Positions 7,512 through 18,426 of a stretch of 64,000 nucleotides of DNA are shown here, in pieces; positions within the stretch are counted from its first letter, which is position 1; every line of letters starts with the position of its first letter. The stretch is from contig CP028514.1 of the NCBI GenBank assembly GCA_003054495.1, positions 670,501 through 734,500 on the forward strand, given 5' to 3'. The translations under genes and the position numbers were made by a program. Source of the stretch: Carboxydocella thermautotrophica (lineage in GTDB: Bacteria; Bacillota; GCA-003054495; Carboxydocellales; Carboxydocellaceae). The notes beneath the pieces were generated by a model that was not told where the DNA came from, made no database searches, and worked only from the letters and a program-made list of their open reading frames with translations.

Positions 7512-10500
7512 TTGAGTTTTGTTCATCTTCATGTTCATACTGAATACAGTTTGCTGGATGGAGCGGCCCGAATAAAAAAGCTGGTACAGAAGGCAGTCGA
7601 ACTGGGTATGCCTGCCCTGGCCATCACTGACCATGGCGCCATGTTCGGCGTGATCGATTTTTATAAAGTCTGCCGTCAGGCGGGGATTAAGCCCATCATT
7701 GGCTGTGAAGTGTATGTGGCTCCCCGCAGCCGCTGGCAAAAAGAGGCCAAAATGGATGAATCCCCCTATCACCTGGTGTTACTGGCGGAAAACGAGCGGG
7801 GATATCGCAACCTGGTGACTCTGGTTTCCCTGGCTTATACCGAAGGCTTTTATTATAAACCGCGGGTGGACAAGGAGCTTTTACGCCAGCACAGTGAAGG
7901 CCTGATCGCCCTCAGTGCCTGTTTGGGCGGGGAAGTGGCCTGGCATTTGAGCCAGGGCCAGGAGGAGTTGGCCCGGCGGGCTGCGCTGGAATACCGGGAG
8001 ATTTTTGGGCCGGCAAACTTTTTTCTGGAGCTGCAAAACCACTACCTGGAGGAACAGCTGCGGGTTAATGCCGGTCTGGTGCGCCTCAGTCGGGAACTGG
8101 GTTTGCCGCTGGTAGCTACCAATGATGTGCATTGTGTAGAAAAAACTGATGCGGAAGTACAGGAGATTTTACTCTGCATCCAGACCGGTAAAACCCTGGA
8201 AGATGCGGACAGGATGCAATTTGAGAGCCGGGAATTTTACCTCAAGTCCCGGGCGGAAATGGAGCTGGTACTGGGCCAGTATCCCGAAGCCCTGGATAAT
8301 ACCCTGGCCATTGCCGAGCGTTGCCAGCTGGAACTGGAATTCGGCCGTTTACATTTGCCCGAATATCAGGTGCCAGAGGGGCATAATTTGGACAGCTATC
8401 TGGAAGAGCTTTGCCGGGAAGGACTCAGGCAGCGCTACCAGCCGGTTACGGCGGAAATGGAGGCCCGGCTGGAGTATGAACTGGGTGTAATTCGGCGGAT
8501 GGGCTATTCCGGCTATTTTCTCATCGTCTGGGACTTCGTCAACTATGCCCGCCGGCAGGGGATTTTTGTCGGGCCCGGCCGGGGCAGTGCTGCCGGCAGT
8601 CTGGTGGCCTATGTGCTGGGTATCACCAACATCGACCCTCTACGTTATAATTTACTGTTTGAGCGGTTTCTCAATCCGGAACGGGTCAGCATGCCGGATA
8701 TAGATATCGATTTTTGCTTTGAACGGCGGGAAGAAGTAATCCAGTATGTGATCGAAAAATACGGAGCGGACCGGGTTTGTCAGATCATCACCTTTGGTAC
8801 GATGGCGGCAAGGGCGGCAGTGAGGGATGTGGGCCGGGTACTGGGACTACCCTACGGGGAAGTGGATAGGGTAGCCAAGCTCATCCCCGCTGAACTGGGG
8901 ATGACTATTGAAAAGGCCCTGCAGGTTTCCGGTGAGCTCAAGGCCCTGTATCAGGAAAAACCAGCGGTAAAGAGATTACTGGACCTGGCGGCAGCGGTGG
9001 AAGGTATGCCCCGCCATGCTTCTACTCATGCGGCCGGGGTAGTGATCGGAAAAGAACCCCTGCAGGAGGTGATCCCCCTCTATCGTTCCGCTGATGGGAT
9101 TATTACCACCCAGTTTGCCAAGGAGACGGTGGAAGAAGTCGGACTGTTGAAAATGGATTTGCTGGGGCTGCGCACCCTGACGGTAATGCGGGATACCCTG
9201 GCTTATATCCGGGAAAGGCACGGTATCGAACTGGATCTGGATCAACTGCCGTTGGATGATAGAGCGACTTATGAACTTTTAAGCCGGGGAGAAGGAATCG
9301 GTGTCTTCCAGCTGGAATCCGCGGGGATGCGGCAGCTGTTGCGGGAACTGAAACCGGAGTGTATTGATGATATCATCGCTCTGGTGGCCCTCTATCGGCC
9401 TGGCCCCCTGGGTTCCGGCATGGTGGAGGATTTTATCAGGAACAAACATGGCCAGCAGCAGATTAAATATCTGCATCCCAAACTGGAACCAATTTTGCGC
9501 TCTACCTACGGGGTGATTCTCTACCAGGAACAGGTGATGCGGATAGCTTCTGACCTGGCAGGCTTTACGCTGGGAGAAGCGGACCTGTTGCGTCGGGCCA
9601 TGGGCAAGAAAAAACCTGAGGTCATTGCTGGACTGCGCCAGCAATTTGTGGAGGGGGCGGTGGCCAATGGAGTAGAAGCGGAAGTGGCCGGACAGATCTT
9701 TGATCTGATGGAATATTTCGCCGGTTATGGCTTTAATGCCAGCCACTCGGCGGCCTATGGCCTGCTGGCCTACCAGACTGCTTACTTGAAAGCCAACTAT
9801 CCCGAGGAATTCATGGCTGCCTTGCTAACCTCAGTGATGGGCAATGCCGATAAAGTAGCCATTTATATTGAAGAATGCCGCCGCATGGGGATTAAGGTTC
9901 TGCCTCCGGATGTTAACCAGAGCGGGCTGGGATTCACTGTGACCGAAGCAGGAATTAGAATGGGCCTGGCAGCCATCAAGAATGTGGGGCAGGGGCCGAT
10001 CCAGGCCATTATTGCGGCCAGAAACGATGGGCCTTTTCTCTCTTTCCAGGACTTATGCGAGCGGGTGGATTTATCCCAGGTTAACAAAAGAGTGCTGGAG
10101 TCTTTGATCCGCGCCGGGGCGCTGGACAGCCTGGGCGGACACCGGGCCCAGTATATGGCAGCTCTGGATTTAATGGTAGAACACGGTCAACAGGTACAAC
10201 GGGAACGCGCTGGCGGCCAGCTCAGCCTGTTTGATGTGCTGGGGGAAAAGGAGGCAGCGGAAATTCCCCTGCCGCAGGTTCCTGCCTGGACGGAGGCAGA
10301 TATATTACAGAATGAAAAGGAATATCTCGGGCTCTATATTTCCGGCCACCCGCTGGACCAGTTTCGCACCTTACTTCATTCTCCTGGCTTTACCCCTCTG
10401 GCGCAACTGGGGGAAATGGCTGAAGGTAAGATGGTCTACTGTGGCGGCTTGCTGGTGGAAATCAAGCCCACTCTTAGCCGGCGGGGGGAAGAAATGGCCT

Positions 10501-11015
10501 TTGCCTGGCTGGAGGACCTGGCCGGGAAAGTGGAGCTGGTTATCTTCAGCAGTATTTTGAAAAAATACCGGAGTCTGTTACAACCGGAACGTACCCTGGA
10601 GATTAAGGGCAAGGTCAACCACAATGATGACGGAGTTAAGCTGCTGGTGGAAGAGGTATTGCCTCTAGAAGATTTTGTGCTGCCAGCACTGGAACCCCGG
10701 GCTCCGCAATTTCGGCCTTTAATACAGGTTTATCTGCGTTTACCAGGACCCCGGGCACAAGCGCTGGAAATCCGGGAAAAGGTGCTGACCTTGCTGTCCC
10801 GTTATCCCGGCCCTCATCCGGTGGTACTGGTCTATGTCAGTCCTGCGGGTAAGGAGGCGGAATACTTGCCGGTCAACTGGCGAGTAGAGCCAGGGGAAAG
10901 CATGGTGAAGGAATTGCAAAACCTGCTGGGCGAAGGGACGGTAGTGACCAGACCCTTCATAGCCAGAACCAATGGGAAGGAGCGAAAATATGAAGCGGCA
11001 CAACCGATGGCTTAA
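7512..11015 (+). CDS. dnaE: DNA polymerase III alpha subunit DnaE
   Basis: Replicative-type C-family polymerase of about 1167 residues. Domains in order: PHP domain from the N-terminus (FVHLHVHTEYSLLDG, ITDHGAMFG), the polymerase palm with the catalytic MPDIDIDF motif and FGTMAARAAVRDVGR, then fingers, tandem HhH, an OB-fold (about residues 980-1060) and a short C-terminal domain. It is the DnaE form, with no inserted proofreading exonuclease. The TTG at 7512 gives the family-typical MSFVHLHVH start and lies eight bases after AAGGTGG; a GTG at 7500 is an alternative. The last 26 bases overlap the next gene, suggesting translational coupling. Confidence 0.97.
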   Translation: MSFVHLHVHTEYSLLDGAARIKKLVQKAVELGMPALAITDHGAMFGVIDFYKVCRQAGIKPIIGCEVYVAPRSRWQKEAKMDESPYHLVLLAENERGYRNLVTLVSLAYTEGFYYKPRVDKELLRQHSEGLIALSACLGGEVAWHLSQGQEELARRAALEYREIFGPANFFLELQNHYLEEQLRVNAGLVRLSRELGLPLVATNDVHCVEKTDAEVQEILLCIQTGKTLEDADRMQFESREFYLKSRAEMELVLGQYPEALDNTLAIAERCQLELEFGRLHLPEYQVPEGHNLDSYLEELCREGLRQRYQPVTAEMEARLEYELGVIRRMGYSGYFLIVWDFVNYARRQGIFVGPGRGSAAGSLVAYVLGITNIDPLRYNLLFERFLNPERVSMPDIDIDFCFERREEVIQYVIEKYGADRVCQIITFGTMAARAAVRDVGRVLGLPYGEVDRVAKLIPAELGMTIEKALQVSGELKALYQEKPAVKRLLDLAAAVEGMPRHASTHAAGVVIGKEPLQEVIPLYRSADGIITTQFAKETVEEVGLLKMDLLGLRTLTVMRDTLAYIRERHGIELDLDQLPLDDRATYELLSRGEGIGVFQLESAGMRQLLRELKPECIDDIIALVALYRPGPLGSGMVEDFIRNKHGQQQIKYLHPKLEPILRSTYGVILYQEQVMRIASDLAGFTLGEADLLRRAMGKKKPEVIAGLRQQFVEGAVANGVEAEVAGQIFDLMEYFAGYGFNASHSAAYGLLAYQTAYLKANYPEEFMAALLTSVMGNADKVAIYIEECRRMGIKVLPPDVNQSGLGFTVTEAGIRMGLAAIKNVGQGPIQAIIAARNDGPFLSFQDLCERVDLSQVNKRVLESLIRAGALDSLGGHRAQYMAALDLMVEHGQQVQRERAGGQLSLFDVLGEKEAAEIPLPQVPAWTEADILQNEKEYLGLYISGHPLDQFRTLLHSPGFTPLAQLGEMAEGKMVYCGGLLVEIKPTLSRRGEEMAFAWLEDLAGKVELVIFSSILKKYRSLLQPERTLEIKGKVNHNDDGVKLLVEEVLPLEDFVLPALEPRAPQFRPLIQVYLRLPGPRAQALEIREKVLTLLSRYPGPHPVVLVYVSPAGKEAEYLPVNWRVEPGESMVKELQNLLGEGTVVTRPFIARTNGKERKYEAAQPMA

Positions 11016-12585
11016 AAGAATAGCGGTGTTCATTTTAATGACCTGGTTGCTGGGCGGGCTACAGGGGGAAGCGGCCACAGCTACGGTAACAGTTACTCAA
11101 AAAGGAGCAGCGGTGAGCGGTGGACCAGGGGTAAGTTACCGGCAGTATGATATAAAAATTGGCAGCAAGAAAACCCTGCTAAAAGCAGTAAGTGTGGATT
11201 TAAAGACTCCGGGCTTACGCCTGGCCGTGGCTCTGGGCGGAGGCCAGGTGGGAAAAACCGCATCCCTGGAGGCGCTGGCCCGCAGCAAGAATGGCATTGC
11301 GGCAGTAAATGGCACTTATTTTAACTCCTATTCCGATTTTCAGCCTCAGGGCAATCTGCTGGTTGAAGGTATACCGGTTCATACCGGCAATACCGGTACT
11401 ACTGCCCTGTTCACTCGGACAGGGGAGCTGTTGATGGAAAGACTGCAAAGCGAAGTAACAGGGAGTATCAATGGTTCCTGGGATTATCGCAACAACTGGT
11501 ATGCCTGGGGGCTAAATCACGTCTATGCTGAAGCTGATGCCAGTGCTGTCTTCACACCGGCCCGCGGCCTTAGGACCGGGACCCGTTCCGGAAAAGAAGT
11601 GATTGTTCGTCAGGGCCGGGTGGTGGCTATCAGTGGGCCCAACTCCCAGATTCCGGCGGATGGTTTTGTTATTCATTTTGGCCCGGGACCGAAGGCCCAG
11701 GCCCAGTTCAGCAAATTCAGAGCTGGCGACCGGGTGCAATGGCGGCTGAACTGGCATATTGGCAGCAAGACCGGTCCGGTTCTTGACTGGCGCCGAGGGG
11801 CAGTTGGTCTGGGGGCAGGACCGCTACTGGTTAAGAATGGCCGGGTGGTAGTTAACCCGCAGGCGGAAGGAATTACTCACTGGAAACAGACGCAGGCTGC
11901 CGGGCCCAAAAGCTTTGTGGCCATCCTGCCCGGCAAGGTTGTGTTAATGGGCAATATCAGTGACGCTACCGTATACCAGCTGGCAGCAGTTTTGCAGAAA
12001 CTGGGCGTCAGGGATGCCATGGCTCTGGATGGGGGAGCTTCTACCGGTCTGTACTGGCAGGGAAAATATCTTACCCGCCCGGGGCGGCTGTTGAGCAATG
12101 CCCTGGTGGTAGTACGGGGAAGTGCCTGGCCAGCTGCCCAGGTCAAACCTGGCTGGGAAATTGCCGCCGATCTGGTTAAAGCGGGCAAATTTGAGGAAGC
12201 CTTACAGTATGACCCGCAAAATCCAGATGCCCATTATCAGCTGGGGTTGAAACTGAAAGCGGCTGGGCAACTGACTGAAGCTGCCCGGCATCTGGATGAA
12301 GCTTTTCGGTTAAATCCCCGCAATGAGGAGGCTATCAATACCCTGGGCTGGCTTTATTACAGTCAGCGCCAGTATGACCTGGCAATCCAGGCTTTCCAGG
12401 AGGAAATTCGCTGGTTTCCGCAGAAAGCCAATGGTTATTATGGACTGGGCCTGTGTTATGCCGCCTGGGATGTGAAGGACTACGCTGCAGCCAGGCTAAA
12501 CCTGAACAAGGCCGTGGCTTTAGATCCCGGTGGCACCGTTGGGGCAAAGGCCAGAGCAGCTCTGGCCAGTTTGCCCCAGGTATAA
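10990..12585 (+). CDS. Secreted phosphodiester glycosidase-like (NAGPA) protein with TPR repeats
   Basis: Protein of 531 residues. It has a basic N-terminus and hydrophobic signal segment (about residues 8-28). The NAGPA-type phosphodiester glycosidase domain follows (about 45-390), with GIAAVNGTYFN, GNLLVEG and the hallmark MALDGGASTGLYWQGK. A C-terminal module of TPR-like repeats (about 395-520; PDAHYQLGLKLKAAGQ, EEAINTLGWLYYSQRQYD) completes it. NAGPA domains hydrolyse GlcNAc-1-phosphodiesters, and bacterial members probably act on wall polymers or exopolysaccharide. The ATG at 10990 is chosen because AAGGAG lies seven bases before it. It overlaps the end of dnaE. Confidence 0.85.
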   Translation: MKRHNRWLKRIAVFILMTWLLGGLQGEAATATVTVTQKGAAVSGGPGVSYRQYDIKIGSKKTLLKAVSVDLKTPGLRLAVALGGGQVGKTASLEALARSKNGIAAVNGTYFNSYSDFQPQGNLLVEGIPVHTGNTGTTALFTRTGELLMERLQSEVTGSINGSWDYRNNWYAWGLNHVYAEADASAVFTPARGLRTGTRSGKEVIVRQGRVVAISGPNSQIPADGFVIHFGPGPKAQAQFSKFRAGDRVQWRLNWHIGSKTGPVLDWRRGAVGLGAGPLLVKNGRVVVNPQAEGITHWKQTQAAGPKSFVAILPGKVVLMGNISDATVYQLAAVLQKLGVRDAMALDGGASTGLYWQGKYLTRPGRLLSNALVVVRGSAWPAAQVKPGWEIAADLVKAGKFEEALQYDPQNPDAHYQLGLKLKAAGQLTEAARHLDEAFRLNPRNEEAINTLGWLYYSQRQYDLAIQAFQEEIRWFPQKANGYYGLGLCYAAWDVKDYAAARLNLNKAVALDPGGTVGAKARAALASLPQV

Positions 12586-12666
12586 GAAATTTTTCGCTAG
12601 TGGCAGCATGGTTCGCCCTGCCCTCCTTCGTGCATATGATAGGATACCTGAAGGAGGGGAAGAAGT

Positions 12667-13140
12667 ATGAGTCAGGAGATGCTGGCCCTGTTAAAAGAGC
12701 GGGGAGTAGATGTCCGGGATATAGCCAGAATCGTGTTGAGGTTGCAAAAGCCCTTTAGTCCGGAACTTACCCTGGAAGAGTGTCTGGAGGCAGTCCATAG
12801 CGTATTGCGCAAGCGGGAAGTACAATATGCTTTGCTCACGGGACTGGCTCTGGATAAACTGGCAGAGCAAGGGCTGTTGCCTGAACCCTTACAGACCATT
12901 GTGGCGGGAGATGAACCTCTGTATGGAATAGATGAAAATCTGGCCATGGCTATTGCTAGTATTTATGGGACAGTGGGAATTACCAGTTTTGGTTATCTGG
13001 ACAAGAAAAAGATGGGAATTATCGGCAGACTGGATAAAAACAAACTAAATCGCGTAAATACCTTTCTGGACGACCTGGTGGCTGGTATTGCCGCTGCAGC
13101 TTCTGCCCGGATTGCGCATCATTATTGCAAAACCCCCTGA
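12667..13140 (+). CDS. Phosphatidylglycerophosphatase A-like protein (YutG type)
   Basis: Protein of 157 residues resembling the Bacillota branch of PgpA (B. subtilis YutG). Motifs seen are VQYALLTGLALDKLAEQ, the acidic GDEPLYGIDENLAM and GTVGITSFGYLDKKKMGIIGRLD. The last of these is characteristic of these soluble members, which lack the full membrane segments of E. coli PgpA. The expected reaction is dephosphorylation of phosphatidylglycerophosphate or a related phosphate ester; the activity of this branch is less certain. AAGGAGGGGAAG precedes the ATG. TATGAT at 12635 may be a -10 element, but no good -35 accompanies it. Confidence 0.8.
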   Translation: MSQEMLALLKERGVDVRDIARIVLRLQKPFSPELTLEECLEAVHSVLRKREVQYALLTGLALDKLAEQGLLPEPLQTIVAGDEPLYGIDENLAMAIASIYGTVGITSFGYLDKKKMGIIGRLDKNKLNRVNTFLDDLVAGIAAAASARIAHHYCKTP

Positions 13141-13192
13141 GCTGTGATAACATTTAAGCTGAAATAAGTGTGAACAAAAAGAGGTGGCCGTT

Positions 13193-13423
13193 TTGTTAAA
13201 CCTGGAAGATATTGCGGGTGACTATATTGTGGTCAAAGCCAAAGAAAATGGAGTGACTATTATCGGTTTGACCAGGGGCAAAGACACCAAATTTCATCAT
13301 TCGGAAAAGCTGGATCGGGGCGAAGTGATGATCGCCCAGTTTACTGAACATACTTCAGCTATTAAAATCAGAGGCAAGGCTTCTATCTATACCAAACATG
13401 GTGTGGTGGAAGCGGGAGAATAA
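13193..13423 (+). CDS. mtrB: TRAP, trp RNA-binding attenuation protein
   Basis: Tryptophan-activated RNA-binding protein that in bacilli forms an 11-mer and wraps leaders carrying (G/U)AG repeats to terminate or block expression of trp genes. The 76-residue product is strikingly close to B. subtilis MtrB. It has [33 protein letters not shown] and IRGKA, which includes the KFHH lysine and the K-x-R pair known to contact RNA. TTG at 13193 is preferred because GAGGTGG lies just before it; GTG at 13184 is alternative. It is not beside folE or trp genes, and no (G/U)AG array was found in the window. Confidence 0.93.
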   Translation: MLNLEDIAGDYIVVKAKENGVTIIGLTRGKDTKFHHSEKLDRGEVMIAQFTEHTSAIKIRGKASIYTKHGVVEAGE

Positions 13424-13468
13424 CCAGAGAAAACCTGGCCGGAGAAGGAAAAGGGAGGGCGGAAAAAG

Positions 13469-13678
13469 GTGCTAAAAGTAGTTTATATCGCTCCCAGCAA
13501 AACGGCAGCGGAAAAACTGCGGGATGTGCTGATGGCAGAAGGGTTTCTGGTTTCACTACGTCCGGTGGGCCTGGCCAGTTCCACCCAGGATGACCGCGCT
13601 TATGAAATACTGGTTCCGGCTTCCGAACTGGAAGACGCTCTGGAAGTTATTAACAACCATGCTGTTTATGGACGTTAA
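13469..13678 (+). CDS. Small DUF2007-like conserved protein
   Basis: Protein of 69 residues, start GTG with GGGAGGG upstream. The text (MLKVVYIAPSKTAAEKLRDV, a central SLRPVG, then YEILVPASELEDALEVINN) has the beta-alpha-beta pattern of small DUF2007/DUF3343-like proteins often found as signal-transducing or hypothetical genes. It sits 25 bases ahead of accD, so it probably shares the acetyl-CoA carboxylase transcript. No function can be assigned. Confidence 0.65.
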   Translation: MLKVVYIAPSKTAAEKLRDVLMAEGFLVSLRPVGLASSTQDDRAYEILVPASELEDALEVINNHAVYGR

Positions 13679-13703
13679 AGGGAAATGAGGTGAAAGCCCG
13701 TTC

Positions 13704-14585
13704 ATGGCTTTAAAGGATTTATTTAAAAAGCCCAAATATGTGACGGTCCAGCCCGGACCGGCTAAACCGGCAGAACCGGCAGTTAAACGGGAAATACCGG
13801 AAGGACTCTGGCAAAAATGTGCTAAATGCGGTCAGATTGTGTTTATAAAAGAACTGGAACGCAATCTCAAAGTTTGCCCCCATTGCCAGTTCCATTTCCA
13901 TCTCACTGCCCGGGAAAGGATTCAGCAGTTAGTGGATGGGGACAGCTTTGTCGAACTGGATGCCGGGCTTACTTCCGTAAATCCGCTGGGCTTTCCCGGC
14001 TATGAGGGCAAACTGGCTGAAGCCCAGAGCAAAACTGGCTTAAAGGAAGCTGTTGTGTGTGGTACTGCCACCATTGGGGGCCAGCCTGTAATGCTGGTGG
14101 TGATGGACAATCAGTTCATTATGGCCAGCATGGGCTCAGCGGTAGGGGAAAAAATCACCCGGGCTATTGAGGCTGCTATTGAACGGCGGTTACCGGTAGT
14201 GGTTTTTGCCACTTCCGGGGGAGCCCGCATGCAGGAAGGCATTCTCTCTCTGATGCAAATGGGCAAAACCAGCCTGGCGGTGCGCCGATTGAAAGAGGCA
14301 GGCCTGCTCTACATAACGGTTCTGACTGATCCCACTACCGGTGGGGTGACTGCCAGTTTTGCCTCCCAGGGGGACATCATTCTGGCTGAACCGGGTGCTC
14401 TCATCGGCTTTGCCGGGCCCCGGGTGATTGAACAGACCATCAGACAGAAGTTGCCGGAAGGGTTTCAGCGGGCGGAGTTTTTGCAGCAACATGGTCAGGT
14501 GGACAGGGTAGTACACCGCAAGGAACTGGCAACGGTACTGACTAAACTGCTGGCCTGGCACCAGCCTCAGGAGGTGAAGGCTTAA
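13704..14585 (+). CDS. accD: Acetyl-CoA carboxylase carboxyltransferase beta subunit
   Basis: Transfers CO2 from carboxybiotin to acetyl-CoA together with AccA, giving malonyl-CoA for fatty acid synthesis. It has 293 residues. The N-terminal zinc ribbon has its four cysteines (CAKCGQ and CPHCQF), followed by the crotonase-fold carboxyltransferase with [25 protein letters not shown] and [12 protein letters not shown]. The stop codon overlaps the accA start by one base (TAATG), the usual coupled arrangement that ensures equal subunit synthesis. Confidence 0.97.
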   Translation: MALKDLFKKPKYVTVQPGPAKPAEPAVKREIPEGLWQKCAKCGQIVFIKELERNLKVCPHCQFHFHLTARERIQQLVDGDSFVELDAGLTSVNPLGFPGYEGKLAEAQSKTGLKEAVVCGTATIGGQPVMLVVMDNQFIMASMGSAVGEKITRAIEAAIERRLPVVVFATSGGARMQEGILSLMQMGKTSLAVRRLKEAGLLYITVLTDPTTGGVTASFASQGDIILAEPGALIGFAGPRVIEQTIRQKLPEGFQRAEFLQQHGQVDRVVHRKELATVLTKLLAWHQPQEVKA

Positions 14586-15544
14586 TGGCTGTGACTTTAC
14601 TGGAGTTTGAAAAGCCTCTCCTGGAGCTGGAAAACAAAATCGCGGAACTGAGGAAATTTTCCCAGGAGAAGGGGATTGACCTCTCGCGAGAAATCGCTAC
14701 TCTGGAGGAAAAAGCCCGGCAGCTGAGTCAGGAGATCTATACCAACCTGACACCCTGGCAGAAGGTGCAAATCGCCCGTCATCCCCAGCGGCCAACCACC
14801 CTGGACTATATTAATTTAATTTTTGATGATTTCATCGAATTGCACGGTGACCGCAATTTTGCCGATGATGCTGCTCTGGTAGGGGGGATTGCCCTCCTGG
14901 AAGGGCGGCCGGTAACGGTGCTAGGGCACCAGAAAGGGCGGGATACCAGGGAAAATATTGCCCGCAATTTCGGTATGCCCCATCCTGAAGGCTATCGCAA
15001 GGCCATTCGCTTGATGGAACAGGCGCAACGGTTTAAACGCCCCATCATCACCTTTATTGATACCCCGGGGGCTTTTTGCGGGATTGGGGCAGAGGAACGG
15101 GGCCAGGGAGAAGCCATTGCCCGAGCTCTTTACGCCATGGCTGGACTTTCTGTTCCCCTGCTGGCAGTAGTTATCGGTGAAGGGGGCAGTGGTGGAGCGC
15201 TGGCCCTGGGCCTTGGCAATAAGGTATATATGCTGGAATATTCTGTTTACTCCGTGATTTCCCCGGAAGGCTTTGCTGCTATTCTCTGGAAAGATGGCAG
15301 TCAGGCGCCCCGGGCGGCTGAAACCATGAAGCTGACCGCCCAGGATCTCCTGCAGCTGGGGGTAATAGATGGCATCATTCCTGAACCCCTGGCAGGGGCC
15401 CATCGGGATCATGAGTTTACAGCCAGCAAGGTCAAGGAGCAACTGCTCCAGGGACTGCAGGAGCTGGCCGGTCAGACGGGAGAACAGTTAATGGAACAGC
15501 GTTATCAGCGTTTTCGCCGTATAGGCAGTTTTCAGGAGGGATAA
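14585..15544 (+). CDS. accA: Acetyl-CoA carboxylase carboxyltransferase alpha subunit
   Basis: Partner of AccD in the alpha2beta2 carboxyltransferase. It has 319 residues, normal for the family. Motifs: an N-terminal helical [44 protein letters not shown] and [12 protein letters not shown], which form the acetyl-CoA pocket and oxyanion hole. Translationally coupled to accD, with AGGAGG inside the accD end. Followed by pfkA and pyk as in many Bacillota. Confidence 0.97.
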   Translation: MAVTLLEFEKPLLELENKIAELRKFSQEKGIDLSREIATLEEKARQLSQEIYTNLTPWQKVQIARHPQRPTTLDYINLIFDDFIELHGDRNFADDAALVGGIALLEGRPVTVLGHQKGRDTRENIARNFGMPHPEGYRKAIRLMEQAQRFKRPIITFIDTPGAFCGIGAEERGQGEAIARALYAMAGLSVPLLAVVIGEGGSGGALALGLGNKVYMLEYSVYSVISPEGFAAILWKDGSQAPRAAETMKLTAQDLLQLGVIDGIIPEPLAGAHRDHEFTASKVKEQLLQGLQELAGQTGEQLMEQRYQRFRRIGSFQEG

Positions 15545-15553
15545 ACTATTACC

Positions 15554-15576
15554 GATGAGGCATTGCCCCATCGGCT
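15554..15576 (+). terminator. Weak hairpin between accA and pfkA
   Basis: CCGATG and CATCGG with an additional GGC/GCC pairing form a stem-loop about ten bases after accA. The following sequence, CTCCTTTATTAC, is only moderately T-rich, so it is more likely a partial terminator or processing site than a full stop. Confidence 0.35.
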
Positions 15577-15603
15577 CCTTTATTACAAGGCTGGGACAGT
15601 TAA

Positions 15604-16605
<1,002 letters not shown>

Positions 16606-16623
16606 CAAGAGGAGGGAATTAAG

Positions 16624-18372
16624 GTGCGGCGTACCAAAATTATTTGCACCATTGGTCCTGCCAGTGAGCAGGTGGAGACTCTGGTTCAATTGATTGAAGC
16701 TGGAATGAATGTGGCCCGGCTGAATTTTTCCCATGGCACCCATGAGGAACACGGGCGGAGGGTGGAGGCTATCCGCCAGGCATCTGCTAAGGCCAACCGG
16801 CCGGTGGCCATCTTACTGGATACCAAGGGCCCGGAAATTCGCCTGGGGGTCCTGAAGGAAAAAATCACTGTCAACCCCGGGGACAAGCTGATTCTGACTG
16901 CGGAAGAGATGGAAGGAGAGGGCAACCGCATACCTGTAACCTACAAAGGTTTGCCTGAAGATGTGCGGGAAGGTACTTCCATCCTCATCGATGATGGCTT
17001 GATCGGCCTGAAAGTGGAGCGAATTGAAGGCACGGAAATTCACTGTGTAGTGGAAAATGGCGGGGAAATCAGCTCCCGTAAAGGGGTAAATGTTCCCGGT
17101 GCAGTTATCAACTTGCCTGCTCTTACTGAGAAGGACATTGCCGATATTGAATTCGGGATCAAGATGGGCATGGATTTTATTGCGGCCTCTTTTGTGCGCA
17201 AAGCGGCGGACGTGCTGGCCATTCGTGAGATTCTGGAAAAACATAGCTCAGATATGCAGATTATCGCCAAAATCGAAAACCATGAAGGGGTTAACAATAT
17301 TGATGAAATCCTGAAGGTAGCGGATGGTATCATGGTGGCCCGGGGTGACCTGGGAGTGGAGATTCCCATTGATGAAGTACCGCTGGTCCAGAAAATGATC
17401 ATCGAAAAATGCAACCGGGCCGGTAAGCCGGTAATCACAGCGACCCAGATGCTGGATTCCATGATCCGCAATCCCCGTCCTACCCGGGCAGAAGCTACCG
17501 ATGTGGCCAATGCTATCTTTGATGGCACTGATGCGATCATGCTCAGTGGGGAAACAGCAGCGGGCAAATATCCTGTGGAAGCGGTAAAAACCATGGCTCG
17601 CATTGCCGAACGGGCGGAAAGGGCTTTGCGCTATGAGGAGTTAACGGTAAGGCGAGGGATAGTGCCGGAACGGACCACCACCGATGCTATCAGCCATGCC
17701 ACGGTGACTACCGCCCATGATCTTGGGGCTTCCGCTATTATCTGTGCCACCAAATCAGGCCATACAGCCAAAATGGTTTCCAAATACCGTCCTCAGGCAC
17801 CGGTTGTAGCCATTACTCCCAAAATGGATGTGGTCCGCAAGCTCTTGCTGGTCTGGGGGGTATATCCCCTGCTCTGTAAGGAAACCAAATCCACAGATGA
17901 AATGCTGAAGGTATCAGTGGAAACCGCCCTGGCTGCCGGTCTGATAAAAGCCGGTGATCTGGTGGTAATCACTGCCGGTGTACCGGTTGGGGTGCCGGGA
18001 ACAACCAATTTGATCAAGGTACACACTGTGGGAGAGATTCTGGCCAAAGGAACCGGAATAGGGGCCCGGGCGGTAACAGGTACAGTAAAAGTGGCCCGCA
18101 CAGCGAAGGAAGCGGAGGCCAAAATCAAGCCTGGCGATATTCTGGTTACCATCGCTACAGATAAGGATTTTGTACTGGTAATGGAAAAATGTGCCGCAGT
18201 GATTACCGAAACCGGTGGATTGACCTCTCATGCTGCCATTGTCGGCCTCAATCTGGGTATCGGTGTCGTAGTAGGTGTGGATAATGCTACTCACATTCTG
18301 GAGGATGGCACCCTGGTCACCGTTGATGGCATGCGGGGGCTGATTTATCGCGGAACTGCCAATGTTCTCTAA
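16624..18372 (+). CDS. pyk: Pyruvate kinase with C-terminal PEP-utiliser domain
   Basis: Converts phosphoenolpyruvate and ADP to pyruvate and ATP. It has 582 residues. The N-terminal barrel carries [21 protein letters not shown] and [12 protein letters not shown], with the active-site lysine region [10 protein letters not shown] and the signature [10 protein letters not shown]. The regulatory domain follows. About 110 extra residues at the end carry the PEP-utiliser motif ([16 protein letters not shown]), as in Bacillus and Geobacillus enzymes. GTG start with AGGAGGG upstream. Likely cotranscribed with pfkA. Confidence 0.97.
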   Translation: MRRTKIICTIGPASEQVETLVQLIEAGMNVARLNFSHGTHEEHGRRVEAIRQASAKANRPVAILLDTKGPEIRLGVLKEKITVNPGDKLILTAEEMEGEGNRIPVTYKGLPEDVREGTSILIDDGLIGLKVERIEGTEIHCVVENGGEISSRKGVNVPGAVINLPALTEKDIADIEFGIKMGMDFIAASFVRKAADVLAIREILEKHSSDMQIIAKIENHEGVNNIDEILKVADGIMVARGDLGVEIPIDEVPLVQKMIIEKCNRAGKPVITATQMLDSMIRNPRPTRAEATDVANAIFDGTDAIMLSGETAAGKYPVEAVKTMARIAERAERALRYEELTVRRGIVPERTTTDAISHATVTTAHDLGASAIICATKSGHTAKMVSKYRPQAPVVAITPKMDVVRKLLLVWGVYPLLCKETKSTDEMLKVSVETALAAGLIKAGDLVVITAGVPVGVPGTTNLIKVHTVGEILAKGTGIGARAVTGTVKVARTAKEAEAKIKPGDILVTIATDKDFVLVMEKCAAVITETGGLTSHAAIVGLNLGIGVVVGVDNATHILEDGTLVTVDGMRGLIYRGTANVL

Positions 18373-18395
18373 TGGTGGTATAGCTCCCCTTTCTG

Positions 18396-18404
18396 TGCTA
18401 TAAT
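18396..18404 (+). promoter_or_regulatory. Extended -10 promoter for the second EamA gene
   Basis: TGC-TATAAT with no clear -35 element, located between pyk and the EamA gene, about 20 bases before its Shine-Dalgarno site. Confidence 0.5.
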
Positions 18405-18426
18405 AGTCTCTGGGGAGGGGAAGAAA

